Shown piece after piece: positions 11,096 to 23,263 of a DNA stretch of 64,000 bases; within the stretch, counting starts at the first letter, position 1; the number at the start of each line of letters is the position of its first letter. A program made the position numbers and the translations under genes. The notes below the pieces were generated by a model, which saw only the letters and a list, made by a program, of their open reading frames with translations, made no database searches and had not been told where the DNA came from. The stretch is from Lathyrus oleraceus (lineage: Eukaryota; Streptophyta; Magnoliopsida; Fabales; Fabaceae), in assembly GCF_024323335.1 (NCBI RefSeq), contig NC_066581.1, positions 31,492,699 through 31,556,698 on the forward strand. Direction: 5' to 3'.

Positions 11096-11560
11096 ACCAG
11101 ATGCCAATCAATGGACTTATACCAGACTCACAAAACAAAGGTGGATACCAGATGCCAATCAATGGACTTACACTAGTCTCACAAAACAAAACATGGATAC
11201 CAGATGCCAATCTATGGACTTACACCAGTCTCACAAAACAAAGCAAAATAGGAAACAAGTTGCCAATCAATGGTCTTATACCTGACTCCACAAAATGATC
11301 ACAGGAAACAGATAGCCAATCAATGGTCTTACATCTGACTCCTCACAAGACAAAATAAAAATAGGAAATGGAGTGCCAATCAATGGTCTTATGTCCACCT
11401 CCACAAAACAAAGATGGAAACCAGATGCCAATTAATGGACTTACACTAGACTCCTAGGAAATGGAATGCCAATCAATGGTCTTAGTTCCAACTCCTACCA
11501 GATCACAGGAAACAACTGCCAATAAATGGACTTACAATTGACTCCTCAATGGACAACCAA
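11096..11560. repeat. Tandem repeat in C LTR, about 55-60 bp unit
   Basis: About eight degenerate units built around CCAGATGCCAATCAATGG, then ACTTAYACYAGACTC and ACAAAACAAA. The first three copies (11096-11250) are the most regular; later copies vary in length and sequence. This suggests local expansion inside the LTR. Confidence 0.75.
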
Positions 11561-14164
11561 CATGTCACAAAGTATGAACAATGGTCATGAAATGATGTAC
11601 AATTAATGCTCAAAGATGAAAGCAAATGCACAGAGGCACACACAAACAATTATGCACATATGGGCAAATAAGAAAACAAGTGGTCAATTATCACACACTA
11701 TATACAACCAAGGGGCTCAAGCAAGGTTGGGCTTTAGTCAAGGGGTCACATCAACCTCGACAAACAAGCCAATTGGAAATGGGTGTTTTGAGCTCTTAAC
11801 CCTAACATTGAGAGTTAGGATGAAGCAGATGAAATGGAGATGAGGGTTATGCCTCATAGCTCTTATCCCTGGCCTGAGAGAGCTTTAATCAATAGAAAGT
11901 GTGGGAGTTTACAATGAAGGAACTCTTCTCCACAAATGACTGACTCTATGGACAAGATTTTGGGTTTTTATTCAAATTGTATCAACACATGGTGTGAGCA
12001 AAATGAAAGACACAACTGAATAGAAGGGGATGGATTACACATCCCTTCTATCTGCCAATTGCCTCTTAAGAGGACTTAACCTGCTTGGCACAAAGATAAA
12101 CAAACAAGAACATGGCCTCTTAAGGAGGGCTTCAGACAGGTGCCTGCCAATAACAGCAGGTCTTCCAGACTACATGAAGAATAGGGATATACCTAAGTGG
12201 TATGCCAACCACAAGCAAAGAAAAGCAAAGTTCAAATGAACTTAAAGCAACTTAGGTACATGTGTAAACAACTAAACAAATCAGTACAGTATTCAGACAA
12301 ACAGACAATAGTCAACAACAAACAGACAATCCCAATGTACAACATATAAGCCATAAGGCAAACTCAAGTGAATTATCATCAACCTACAAAACAAACAAAT
12401 GTTAGCCATCAAAAGCAAATATCAACATTCAAAAGATGAGGCAACATCAACCATGGAGATTAGGTGCTTGGTCCTGAAACTCAAAGCTCACATGTAAGTC
12501 CAAACCACTAGGTCAAAGCTTAGGGTCAAAGGTGAAGAAAAAATTCAAAACAGGAACTGATGTTCAACACAATGCAACTTCAAACACATATTAACATATC
12601 CTAAAAAGGACCAAAACAAAATCATCAAGCAAAGGCATTTCATGTGCAAGGGAAGTCAAAGACAATTTCAAAGCTTATATTTGGACATTGAGAATGAAAA
12701 TTCCAAATCAAAACAGAAATGATTCACATAATTCTGGACAAATTCATGATCATTCAACACATCCAATACAATCATCACACAAAAAATCAGAATCAACAGA
12801 GGTCATTTGATATGGAAATGAAATTGCACAAGTTGAACAACCAAATGTGTGACACAAATTGTCACACCATGCAAACATGTGTATAAAACAGAAATGACAA
12901 ATGGTAAAAATACCAAACCAAGCCACAAACATCCATTAACATGTCAAGAATCATCATGCAAAATTTCATGTCCATTGGATTAAAATCAAGCATTTCACAA
13001 TAGGAAGAGCAAGGCAAGGTCACACAAGCACATATGATCAAAGAGTCTAACACCATTCAAAATCCAGCCATGCACAACTTCAGCAATTATCATCATAAAA
13101 AACTAGACAAACAGAGGATCATGCTACAAAAAAATTGGAATTATTTGAGTCATTTTTCAATTTGTTATGCATTTTTGAAGTTGGAAGAAAAATGTGAAAT
13201 GAAAATGAAGCATAGCATGGAAGTTTGGAGGGAAATGACTAAATGATGAAAACATTTGAAAAACTGGTTGTGCCAAGGATCGAACCGGGTTCACATTTGA
13301 AATGAAACACCCGCCACAAATGAAACGCGGTCGTTTCATAAACGACATGGCACAGTCAACGCTTATGTGGCGAGGTCAAACAATTATGGACCAATCATTC
13401 TGCATGGTAAGCGCGCATGTGGCGTATGGATAAGACAAAACCCTAGCTAGCGTCAGCATGAACCAGGCGGACACAAGACCGTCGCTAGGATGAAGATCTT
13501 CATCTTCCTCACGAAGATGAAGATGAACAGTAGCAATGTTAAGCAATTTTTTCCAGATTTCCAAAATTCTTACATCAACATGAAGCTCTTGCAACCAGGA
13601 ATTCAGATCACTATCATCTAATCCTAACTCAACATAAACAGAGAGAATCGAGCAAAATAAAAATGGTGCATCAAACTTGAATCACACATATCTCATTCAA
13701 TAATGCACTATTTTTAATGAAATTTTCACCAGAATCATCAGCAACATGAGACCTACACTATCATGGCAATAATTTTGAGAATTGAAAGCTTCGAAAAACC
13801 TACCTCTTGAAGAGCAGGTTCTGGATTCGCACGATTCAAAGCTTGTAATGGTCCAAATCAACTCAAGGACACTTGTTATGATGATTGATGAAGAAAAGGA
13901 AGCTTGAAACCGTGTAGATCTAGCTCAAATCTCAGCTGCCATGGCAATGTTCTTGAGCTTACTATGCACAATTCTTGCTCGAATTCAACAATCTAACACT
14001 TGATCTGCACTCAATTCACACCAGAGAATAGGAATATAGAAGAATATTGCAAGGTTCTTTGAAGATTTTTCAAGTTTTGGTTGAGAGAAAAAATGGAGGG
14101 AAAAATTTCTAGATCTCAAAAATGGTGAAAAGTGATTCAGCCCCGAAATTCTGTTATGGTTATG

Positions 14165-14174
14165 AATATATATG
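14165..14174 (-). promoter_or_regulatory. Possible TATA box of C LTR
   Basis: ATATATAT-like word on the minus strand, about 1.1 kb from the LTR start. The D and S LTRs have their TATA-like words about 1.5 kb in. Only position and AT content support it. Confidence 0.3.
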
Positions 14175-15961
14175 AAGTCTTAATCACATACTAATCAAAA
14201 TTAGGCATGGTTTAGTTGTGATTAATCAAGATAAGGTGTTATGACCAAAATTTGCAAATTGGAGGTGCATGGCTAATGCATGCGTGAACAGTGCCATATG
14301 GGAGCTCAATTTCACTTAAAATCTTCCCATGCACATGTTGGCAATGGCATTTGGTCCATACAATGCACCAATTTTAAATTTTGTAATTTCCCTCCAAAAT
14401 TGACTTGAAAAAGCAAATGATCAAATGATGAAAATTCATGCAATGTGATGGATGTTTTGGAAACTTCATGTCATGACAAGCTATTTAGAAAAAGAGGCAC
14501 CAAATTTGGAGTTATGAATCAAAAGTTATGGCCATTTGAAGTTCCATGTGCACTTGGCAATGATTGGATCATATCTCCTCAACCATTCATCAGATGCTCA
14601 TGATCTTGGACTTTTTGGAAATGAGAGAGAGAGATCTTAAACTTTCATGTTGGACAAAAATTCATTTGAAGGTTCTTTGATGATGTAAAGTTGAGTTGAA
14701 GTTGGACCAAAAACTTTCCATTTTTGGAAACTTGAAATTATAGGTCACTTTCCATTTTTGGAAACTTTTGACTTGACCTCAAATTCTTCAACCTTGATCT
14801 TTGAAATGATGAGTAAGCATGATTTGAACAGGAATGGGATGAAGAAACTCAGTTCCCACACTCAAAATCCATAGTTGACTTTTCAGTTGACTGTATAGGC
14901 CCTTAGATGGCCCTTAGATGTTCTGATGAATTTGGGGCCTCAACCACTTGGGAATTTGCTCCAAAATGAACCTATAGCTCACATAAGCTCCATAAAATGA
15001 TCACGTGATCCATATCTCAAGAAAATACCATCTGCTCTTTGTACCATGAATTCACCTAATGCCTTGACCTGTTGACTGCTTAAGCTGCAAGTAACAAAGG
15101 TTAATGACATATTTTTGTACATTTTTGGTTAGTGATTAAAAGAAAACAATGATATACAAATGCAAGCAATGCTTGGTGATCAAGAACCACTCTCAAGAAA
15201 GATATCCCACCCACAGGGAAGGAAGCAAGGTGTCCAATGATCCTTGAGGCAATGCAATGATATGATATGATGCCATGAGGGATCTTAGGGACAAAATTGG
15301 GGTCTTACAGATGCCCCTATTTAAGGTCATTCTAGCAGGAGAAGTGAAGGTTAAAATCTTCATCTCGACGTGGTAGAATGGGCTTAAATAACAATAATGA
15401 GACAAATTTTGGTCCCTAAGAGACCTCATGATGCAAATGTATGAATGCAAAAGAAACAAACTCTGTGGGGAATACGTCCACAAGGAGAAAAGACGATCCA
15501 TCGGAGTAATACACTCACCAGGAACAGAGACTCTAACAGGACTCTCATGGGGATAAGAAAAAGAAATGTGTGAGCAGGACACGACTCTGAATTGGGAAAA
15601 AGAACTGACACTGTGCGAGCAGGACACGACTGGACTAGAGACCTCACTAGGGAGTAGAGGACTCAAACTGGGGAAAGAAAAAGTTTCCAAAGGGAACAAA
15701 TCCAATGGAAAGACTCAAGCTGACTCAAAGATGCGTGTACCGGGGAAAACACCAATACAGCACAACTATCCACAAAGGATACTTCGGATAAAAATCCGGA
15801 CTCAGACTGGGGAAAGATTCACACAGAACCTCCCTGTAGGGGAAAAATGCATATATTGGGGAAAACGCCAATACAGCAAAAGGGTAAAAAAACAACAGAA
15901 ACTCCACTGGGGAATGTCTAACAAAGAGACCCTCTTGGGGAAAATCTGCAAGATGAGGTGT

Positions 15962-17285
15962 TACCGGTTACTGGGTAACAAGCTCGAAGAGACATGTGAT
16001 CTGAACACCGGTTACTGGGTGAAAGAACAACAAGCTCAGGAAGAAAGAATATCTAAGACCGGTATAAGGGTGAGAGATATCAATCAACCAAAACATCTGA
16101 GGAAGACCTGAAAAAGGTACGTCATCTCAGGAAAATCTGACTCCGCAGGGGATAAAGGTCATAATAGGGAGCAGAAAGGAAGGAACACTAGGGATACCGA
16201 TTACTGGGTATATAATAGGTGACCGACCAAAGCGTGAATTGGTTTTTATTGGCAAAACACTCATCATCCGAAAGGAGGGCTTGAAAAAGCAAATCGACTT
16301 TACAGGATGGACATTCGACTCCACAACGGGAAAACGAGTCTTACTCAAATGGGGAAGGACAAAAGGCTTCAACCAAAGAGTGCATGAGATATATTATCCA
16401 TTACCGCCAGAACGTGGATAGTATACTCGCATGAGATATATTATCTATTACCGTCAGAACGTAGATAATATACTCGCATGGAAGGAACACCAGGGATACC
16501 GGTTACTGGGTATATAATAGGAGACCGACCGAAAAGAGAAACAATCGTTACCAACAACAACAGGGTAGACGAAAGATAACTCACAGGGGATAAATTGCAG
16601 ACATACGACAATTATCCATGAGACATATCACCGGTTACTGGGAGATACGCTCAAAAAGGGGAAGAAATGAACATTCGATTCTGCAAAAGAAATACGAATC
16701 ATACTCAACTGGGGAAACACAACAGACTTCGGCTGAAGAGTGCATGAGATATATTATCCATTACCGTCAGAACGTGGATAGTATACTCGCATGGAAGATT
16801 ATCCACAACCGGTTACTAGGTTAATAAAGGATAAATCAACCGACAAGAAAGGCATCGGGATACCAAAACTAGGTATATAATGATGAGCGATCAAAGGGAG
16901 CAACAATCATTACCAAACAAAAGGGTAAATGAAAGAGGACTCACCGGGGATGCATTGATAAAAATCAATGATCCGGGGAACAAATCACTGGCAAACGGTG
17001 AAAGGACCCTGTTGAGGATAAAGTTGCTAGCATACGGCAATTATCCACAAAAACATGCTGGGGATACAATTGCTTACTCAGAGCAATTACCCATACAAAG
17101 GGAATATCAACATCGAATACTGGATGAGGATAACCAACAAGCGTAACCATCATCGGTTAGGATGAACAACAAGGTTAACTCTGCAAAGGAGAGAACAAAG
17201 GATTTACAACTACCGAATACTGGGTAGAAGACCAAAGACTCTAGCTGAGGAAACAAGAGGTTTACCACTACCGACTACTGGGTAG
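15962..17285. repeat. Dispersed small hairpins with core ACCGGTTACTGGGT
   Basis: At least five copies can form a short stem, and the stem bases change together. TACC/GGTA at 15962-15977, CACC/GGTG at 16006-16021, AACC/GGTT at 16807-16822, CTACC/GGTAG at 17210-17227 and at 17268-17285. Other copies (16076, 17410) are degraded. The transcript is expected from the minus strand, where the same stems form. Confidence 0.65.
16384..16792. repeat. Three long hairpin repeats in C 3' UTR
   Basis: Units at 16384-16432, 16431-16479 and 16744-16792, each 49 bases. Each is an inverted repeat whose arms lie around a TTACCGYCAGAACG loop: about 11 contiguous pairs from ATATATTATCCA with TGGATAGTATA. Unit 2 carries ATCTA with TAGAT where units 1 and 3 carry ATCCA with TGGAT, a compensating change that keeps the stem. 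Units 1 and 2 abut directly. Confidence 0.75.
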
Positions 17286-17432
17286 AAAACCAAAGACTCA
17301 GCTAAGGATAGGGTGAATGATTGCTGAATATATTGAGCAATTATCCCAACCATTCCACAAGGAAGCATAAACTCCACTAGGGAGACAACAACAATATAGG
17401 ATTTACAACTATCGAATACTGGGCAGAAGACT

Positions 17433-18492
17433 GGAAAATGGCCAAGGGGAGGAAATAATGTTCAACAGTGTCAGAGGAACATGAATCTTGTCCGCATATA
17501 TTTGACACTTGTGGCATTTCTTCACAAACTTGCAACAGCCAGATTCCATTGTCAGCCAATAATAACCTGCTCGGAACATCTTATTTGCCATTGCATGTCC
17601 ATTGGAATGAGTACCAAAGGAACCTTCATGGACTTCTGTCATCAACAGGTCTGCTTCGTGTCTATCCACGCATCTGAGCAAAACCATATCGAAGTTTCTC
17701 TTGTACAACACATCACCATTCAGGTAAAAATTGTCACCTAATCTTCTCAAAGTCTTCTTATCTTTCAAAGATGCCCTAGACTGGTAAATCAGACTTTAGA
17801 GGAAACACATGATGTCGTAATACGACAGCTTTTCATCTTTGATCTTTTCAACAGCAAACACATGTGTTGGCCTATCAAGACGCATCACAATCAAGTTGGG
17901 AACCTCATTCCATTACTTTACTACAATCATTGACACCAATGTTGCCAGAGCATCTGCCATCCGGTTTTCATCTCGAGGGATATGATGAAACTTAACCTTT
18001 GTGAAGAAAGTTGAAATCCTCCTCGCATAATCTCTATATGGTATTAAACCGGCTTGATTCGTCTCCCATTCACCTTTTATTTGATTCACAACCAAAGCTG
18101 AATCTCGAAAGACATCTAAATGCTTGATTATGAGATCAATGGCCTCTTCAAGCCCCACAATGCAAGCTTCATATTCTTCCATATTGTTTGTACACTTGAA
18201 AGTCAATCTAGCTGTAAACGGAAAATACGTGCCTTAAGGAGTAATGATTACTGCCCCAATGACATTACCATACTGATTAACAGCTCCATCAAATACCATG
18301 CCCCAACGGGAACCAGGTTTTGGCCCTTCTTCAAGCAATGGTTCATCACAATCTTTCATTTTGAAGTACAAGATCTCTTCGTCAGGAAAATCATACTGCA
18401 CTGACTGGTAATCTTCAATCGGTTGGTGAGCCAAATGCTCAGCCAAGATACTACCTTTGATTGCTTTCTGAGATCGGTATTCAATATCATTC
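17433..18492 (-). pseudogene. pol: Remnant of RNase H and integrase zinc domain (element C)
   Basis: Downstream half of the C pol, read on the minus strand from 18492. It continues the first RNase H (the IEYRSQKAIK and LAEHLAHQPIEDYQSVQYDF region), then the second RNase H (MVFDGAVNQYGN, EEYEACIVGLEE, FRDSALVVNQ, NRMADALATL). It then gives the integrase zinc domain with HHCC apparently complete (HEGSFGTHSNGH and KKCHKCQIYADK). Coding stops abruptly after ISSPWPF at about 17433, where 3' UTR repeat sequence begins. The catalytic core and C-terminus of integrase are therefore deleted. Stops include a TAA just after IITP, at the same codon as the A stop at 7997, and a TAA replacing Tyr near 17910. 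Its upstream half is at 42353-43786, separated by S and B. Confidence 0.85.
18488..18492 (-). other. Target-site duplication of solo LTR S (right copy on minus strand)
   Basis: Minus-strand GAATG next to the LTR end CCGCTACA. The partner is GTATG at 42353-42357, one mismatch in five. Joining C across S restores continuity of the RNase H coding region by comparison with A (near 7740). Confidence 0.75.
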
Positions 18493-18852
18493 TGTAGCGG
18501 GGTATTCGTTAGCTTTAGGTTTATTGACTAAACCAAAAGTAAACATACAATTCGAGTCGCCATCGCACTTCTATTTATCCATAAGAAAGGTTAGAAAGCG
18601 AACAAAAACCAAGTAAGAAGTTTTATCAAATCAAAAACTAATAAAAATGTCAAAGATTTTGGTAAGGGGGTTGGTTATGAAATGGGAAGGTTTTAAGCAC
18701 CCAAAACATCCTTAGTACTCTAAGGGAGCCCTTTTTGCAAAGTTGTATTGTAGGTTGGTATTTGTGAAAATATTTGTGCAAACAAGATTGGGGAGATGAG
18801 AAAAGAATGTACATATTACTTACAACTTTGTTGTTTGAATGGATGAACCCAT

Positions 18853-18900
18853 TGCCTACGTACCATCACAAAGGTAGGATCAAAACCTCGTAGTTCGGGG
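18853..18900 (-). promoter_or_regulatory. Conserved CTACG/CGTAG hairpin module, S LTR
   Basis: Minus strand CCCCGAACTACGAGG ... GGTACGTAGGCA, the same module as in C (10447-10497) and D (56891-56947). CTACG and CGTAG can pair. Confidence 0.55.
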
Positions 18901-21862
18901 TAAAAATCTCAAAAATATGGGTGAATTGATTTGTTCAAAACCCTTATGGTCTTTTGTTATGAAAGGGAGAAAACTCAACCTAAGCCAACAATCCACCATG
19001 TGAGGAGAGCGTCAACATACTAGTGAGGGATCCACCCTATAATAAGTATGGAAGACTTATAGTCCAATCACTAAGGATAAGGTGAGGTTTACATCAACCA
19101 CTATGATAACTCAAACCTATGGCTAATGTTTATGAAAAGTTTAACAAAGGTGGCCATTGGAACCACAAAATTAACTTGAAGTGAGTTGTTTTTACAAGTT
19201 AGAAGTATTTACAAAATGAAGTCAAAGTTGACTTAAGATTCATTCAAAATAAGTATTAATGAAAAGAGTTTGAAAAATCAAAGGCATATGGCCTAGGTTT
19301 CAAGTTTTGAAAACAATGTCAATGTTTGCACAAAATGAGTTTGGCTTGGGTTAGAGTGGAGAGAAGAAGAGAAGGGCTAGTCCTAAACATGCAAAGATGA
19401 GAGAAGAGATAAAAACCCTTGGAGTTCCTTTCTTGTGATCATAAAGATGATTCAAGATGCTCCTTTCCTTTGGACTTAGCAATTAACAAGCAATTGATTC
19501 AAGCAACCAAACAAATATTCAATCAAGCTCCTAGGATCTTCCAATTGAACTTGTATCTCTTAACTTGGATGCTCATGACAATGGTCCTTCTTATTATCTC
19601 AAGTTTGGAATCCCTACCACACAAGAACAAACAATCAAAAAGTTCACAATGCAATAAGAGGAATGGACAAAGAATGAGTTTAAATTAGGGGTCCTTTGAA
19701 GTCAACTTTTAAGATTAAGCATTCTAAAGGCATGAGGCTCAGTTGCTCTTCAATCAATTTTAGCATTCTAAAGGCATGAGGCCTAGTTGCTCTTGAAATC
19801 CTTTAAGCATAGGTAAGGTCATAATTCTAAGTCCTTTCTCCTTTTTGCATTGGGTTCACACAAACAAAGACAAAACAAGCACAAGGCAACAATATAGTTA
19901 CACAATAATGTGCTCAAATGAGCAAAAGGAAAATGGCATAAACATAAAATATGAGCTCAAGTGAGCAAAGGGAAAAGACAATATGAATAAATGAGCAAGA
20001 AATTAAATTGCATTAAAGTAAGTTGCAAGAATTAAATGCTTGAATTAAAATTAGTAATTAATAGTTAGTGTTAGTGTGCCATAAGGCAATTTAGCGCTAT
20101 GTTAAGCAAACGTAAGTGGAATAATGTAGTAGTCACACCTATCTGAGGCCGGTCAATAAAACTATAGGCAAATAAACACAAGTTAGAGATCATGACTAGT
20201 AAGCCAAGCTACTACAACTTGCCATGCCAAAGGAAAAGAGGAAAGGTATTGTATGAATTTTAGGTTTTTTGCTTAACCAAGAAGCAAACTATCTTGGACA
20301 CAAAGCAATTCACTTGATCTTTGATCAAGTTGAATTTGATTTGGATCAAAGAAGGTTAAGCCTCTCATATGTCAAGGCTAAACACAAATCATTAACTCAT
20401 TGGCCAAAAGAAAAAGAAGAAGAAAAGAGATGAAGATGAAATGGACAAGATGAGGATACAAATGACATAATCAAAACACAATGATCAAATGTGAATGAAA
20501 TCAACATTAATGAATGCTAAACAGAAGTGAAATGAAGAATAGAAGTCAATAAAGGTCAAACATATTTCTTTTGGTATTTTTGAAATTAAAATAAAACATA
20601 AAATAAAATGAACAAAGTATGGTCAAACTTCAAATTTAATTCAAATCAACTTGGATAAGTCCAATTGAATCATCATAAGTCTAACATGGTCAAACAAGGT
20701 TTGACAAAAATTTTCAACATTTTTTTGAAAACAGAAACTATTTTAAAACAATTAAAAATCAAGAAAAATAACACAAATGAACTAAAATCTCAAATAAATC
20801 TCAAATTAATTAATAAATTGATGAGAATATTTTTCATAGACTTATCATCCTCCATATGTGTTAAGACAATATTTTTGGAATTTTTGAATATCAAAAAGTA
20901 TTTAAAATGAATTAAAAACTATTAAAAACAAAATAATTCACAAAAAATATTAAATGGGATCACAAAAATAATTAAAAATCAGATTATGAAACTAGATTTT
21001 AAAAAAAAATTGCAATTGGTCTCATATTTTTGTGATTCCAAATAAAAGAGTTATGAATTTTTGAAAATAAATGGAATAAAAGAAAATAAAACAGAAATTA
21101 GAAAAATATGGAAAATCAGGGAGCGCTGGATGGAACTCATTAATTGACGTGGAAACATCTAATGGTTCAGAAGTGCGCGCGTACCATGTACATGACTCAA
21201 GCGCGAAACACATTGGATTTAAAAAAGTCAAAAGAAACAAAGGCTGAGATTATAACACTAGAAGGAGATCCAAGGGATCAGACTCGTCCACGTGGGGACA
21301 GTGGTGGAAACCACCGTGTTCTCCGGTGAGCTAACTGTTTCCGGCCACCAGTTGTAGGTTTTCAAACCTCAACCAAAATGCATGATCCTTATACCAAAAT
21401 GAAGCTGGGGTGATGTACATCACCTCTGTAACCTTGGATTATCCTCAAGATCTCTATGGAATGAGAAATCTGAGATGGAAAATCCAGGTGCATAAACTGA
21501 TGTGCTTTAAAACACAAAATCAAAGCCATCACTGGCTTGCCTCTCACACGAGGACTTCAGAAAACCAAATGAACACAAACAATTCACAATATATGATGAG
21601 ATATAGCTCAAAATAGTTGGATCATAGACCTTTGAAGTGGAACTTTAAACAGCACGATCTGCTCCAATTCTTGCTTTCAACTTGACCAGGAGATGATAAT
21701 GATGATAGGCTTAGGAATTAGAAACTGAAGATCAACCAAAGAAGTTGAAATTCAAGTTTGAATTTGAAAAAATAAAATCAAAATTCCTTTGGTGTGGTTG
21801 GGTTTCCAATTTTGCAGAGCTTCAGGTTGAATTCAGGGTCCAATTCGAATGAGTATGGCAAG

Positions 21863-21872
21863 GTATTTATAG
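21863..21872 (-). promoter_or_regulatory. Probable TATA box of solo LTR S
   Basis: Minus strand CTATAAATAC, about 1.5 kb from the LTR start once B is removed. D has CTATAAATA at the same distance (45513-45521). Confidence 0.55.
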
Positions 21873-23258
21873 CTGGAGCTGATGCCCAGTAAGGAGAAAC
21901 TCGTGTGCATGAAGCTTTGGGTCCTCCATGCATGGGCCTGTACAGGCGCATGTGATGCCCAAAAGCTGATGGATTTGCAAGCTGATAGCACAATGAATTG
22001 ATTTGGACGTGTAAATTGCCTTGCAATAGCTTGCATTTCAAGATTCAATGTGAATTTCACAATTGGTCATAAATATTCACCTCTTCGAAAGTCACTCATG
22101 AAAAATCCAAACATAAGCATGTAAGTAATGGTTGGAAAGGTGTTGACATAAGGAACAAAATCTATGTTGGGCAAAAAACCATTTGGAGTTTGGAAAATTG
22201 TGAAAACTAGTCATGAAATTTGAGGTACAAAACATGCCTTTAAAAAATTTACCAACAGTGGCCAACTTCAAGCCTTTTTGTTTCAATGATGCAAGCCTCA
22301 AATGGAAAAACCTTCAACATAAAAGTTGTAGATCTTTTCAAGATGATCAATTTGGACTTACATTGTGCATCATTTAGATTTTTTATCAGAAAGTTATGGG
22401 CACTTGAAGTTGGACTTTTTCAAGATTCAATGGCTTTGGTCCAAAGTGACCTATAATGTTTTGTATTATCACATGTGTTTATTTTAGGATTATGAAATTT
22501 TGTTTAACATAACATTTTAATTATACATCTTAAGATTTCCAGTGCAATTGGTCTCACCTCAATATCATAAAACATGAAGGAGTTAGGTCCTTGGGAAGTT
22601 GACCCAAAATTAGGGTTTCAATCAAAATGACCTATAATGTTTTGAAATTAATGATGACCTTCCAAGTTTCAAATGGATTTTTGATGAACATGAAAGTTGT
22701 TGATATGGTTCTTAAGAACATTTTTTCTCTTGGGGTAATCTTCATTTGACAAACACAAGAAACTTTAAGTCTCAGTGGATTTCAATTTGGTTAGATGACT
22801 TGACTGGTCAACTTCTCAAGTCCAAACTTCAAATCTTGATGAATGAATGATTGAGGATAAATATGTAAGCTAATATATTCATGAAATGGTGAATGAAAGA
22901 ACTTCCCTTGATTTAATTTGATCATAGGATGAGGTTGCTTTATGAGCAAGGCACAGTCAATGCACAGTTGAATTAGGGTTTCCTTGGGAAACAATCCTCA
23001 AGCCCTTTGGTTTATCTTGATAAAATTAGAAAATTGAGATACTTGGGAGACATATATGATGATTTAGAGCTTTGGTAACCATTTTCATGCTTGCTTTCAT
23101 CTTCATCTAGCCACTTCATTGAGCATATGAGCCTCCTAGGAGCATGGGATCACATGATCACTTGAGCTTCAAAATAAAACCAGCTAGTGACATATTTTTG
23201 TGCTTTTGATTAGCAAACAAAATAAGAAAAGAAATGATATACAATTCAAGCATGCTTG

Positions 23259-23263
23259 GTGGT
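23259..23263. other. Left target-site duplication of element B
   Basis: GTGGT directly before the TGTAACACC start of the 5' LTR, repeated exactly at 42220-42224 after the 3' LTR end CGCGACA. Confidence 0.92.

Larger units (their letters stand above)
10088..15309 (-). mobile_element. 3' LTR of element C (Ogre, minus strand)
   Basis: 5.2-kb LTR read on the minus strand. It starts with TGTAAGACCCCAATTTTG at 15309 and ends with CTTCTACA at 10088. The start matches the LTR starts of D (44015) and S (42352). The right side (15310-15322) is the polypurine tract of C, which identifies this as the 3' LTR. The U5 side (10090-10500) shares short blocks with S and D. No gene lies inside; open stretches here are short and unsupported. 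A tandem repeat occupies 11096-11560. The rest is AT-rich LTR sequence. Confidence 0.9.
15310..17432 (-). other. 3' UTR of element C, with polypurine tract
   Basis: Non-coding region between the broken integrase (17433) and the 3' LTR (15309) on the minus strand. Directly next to the LTR the minus strand reads AAATAGGGGCATC (15310-15322), a polypurine tract like GAATAGGGGCAGC in B. The region is packed with short imperfect repeats, many of them hairpins (listed separately), including several with the core ACCGGTTACTGGGT. The 181-codon stretch at 15566-16111 on the plus strand is repeat sequence, not a gene. Ogre 3' UTRs are known to be hypervariable and repeat-rich. Confidence 0.8.
18493..23263 (-). 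mobile_element. Solo LTR S (Ogre family), downstream part
   Basis: Ogre LTR on the minus strand inserted in the pol of C. It begins at 42352 (TGTAAGATCC), is interrupted by element B, and continues from 23263 (including one B duplication copy) down to 18493 (CCGCTACA). Total length without B is about 4.9 kb. No internal region or second LTR accompanies it, and duplications flank it, so it is a solo LTR left by LTR-LTR recombination. It shares U5 blocks with C and D. I see no gene; open stretches within are AT-rich and unsupported. Confidence 0.85.

Noticed and set aside
13262..13300. GGTTCGATCC on the minus strand, like a tRNA T-arm
   Set aside because: No matching acceptor, D or anticodon arms around it, and it lies in the C LTR.
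15566..16111. 181-codon plus-strand open stretch in the C 3' UTR
   Set aside because: Made of ACTGGG-type repeat units antisense to the element; low-complexity and not domain-like.
21000..21340. Possible host gene fragment in the GC-richer stretch near 21120-21340
   Set aside because: The corresponding positions of the other Ogre LTRs (around 46060-46260 in D) have similar GC-rich patches; no domain is visible.
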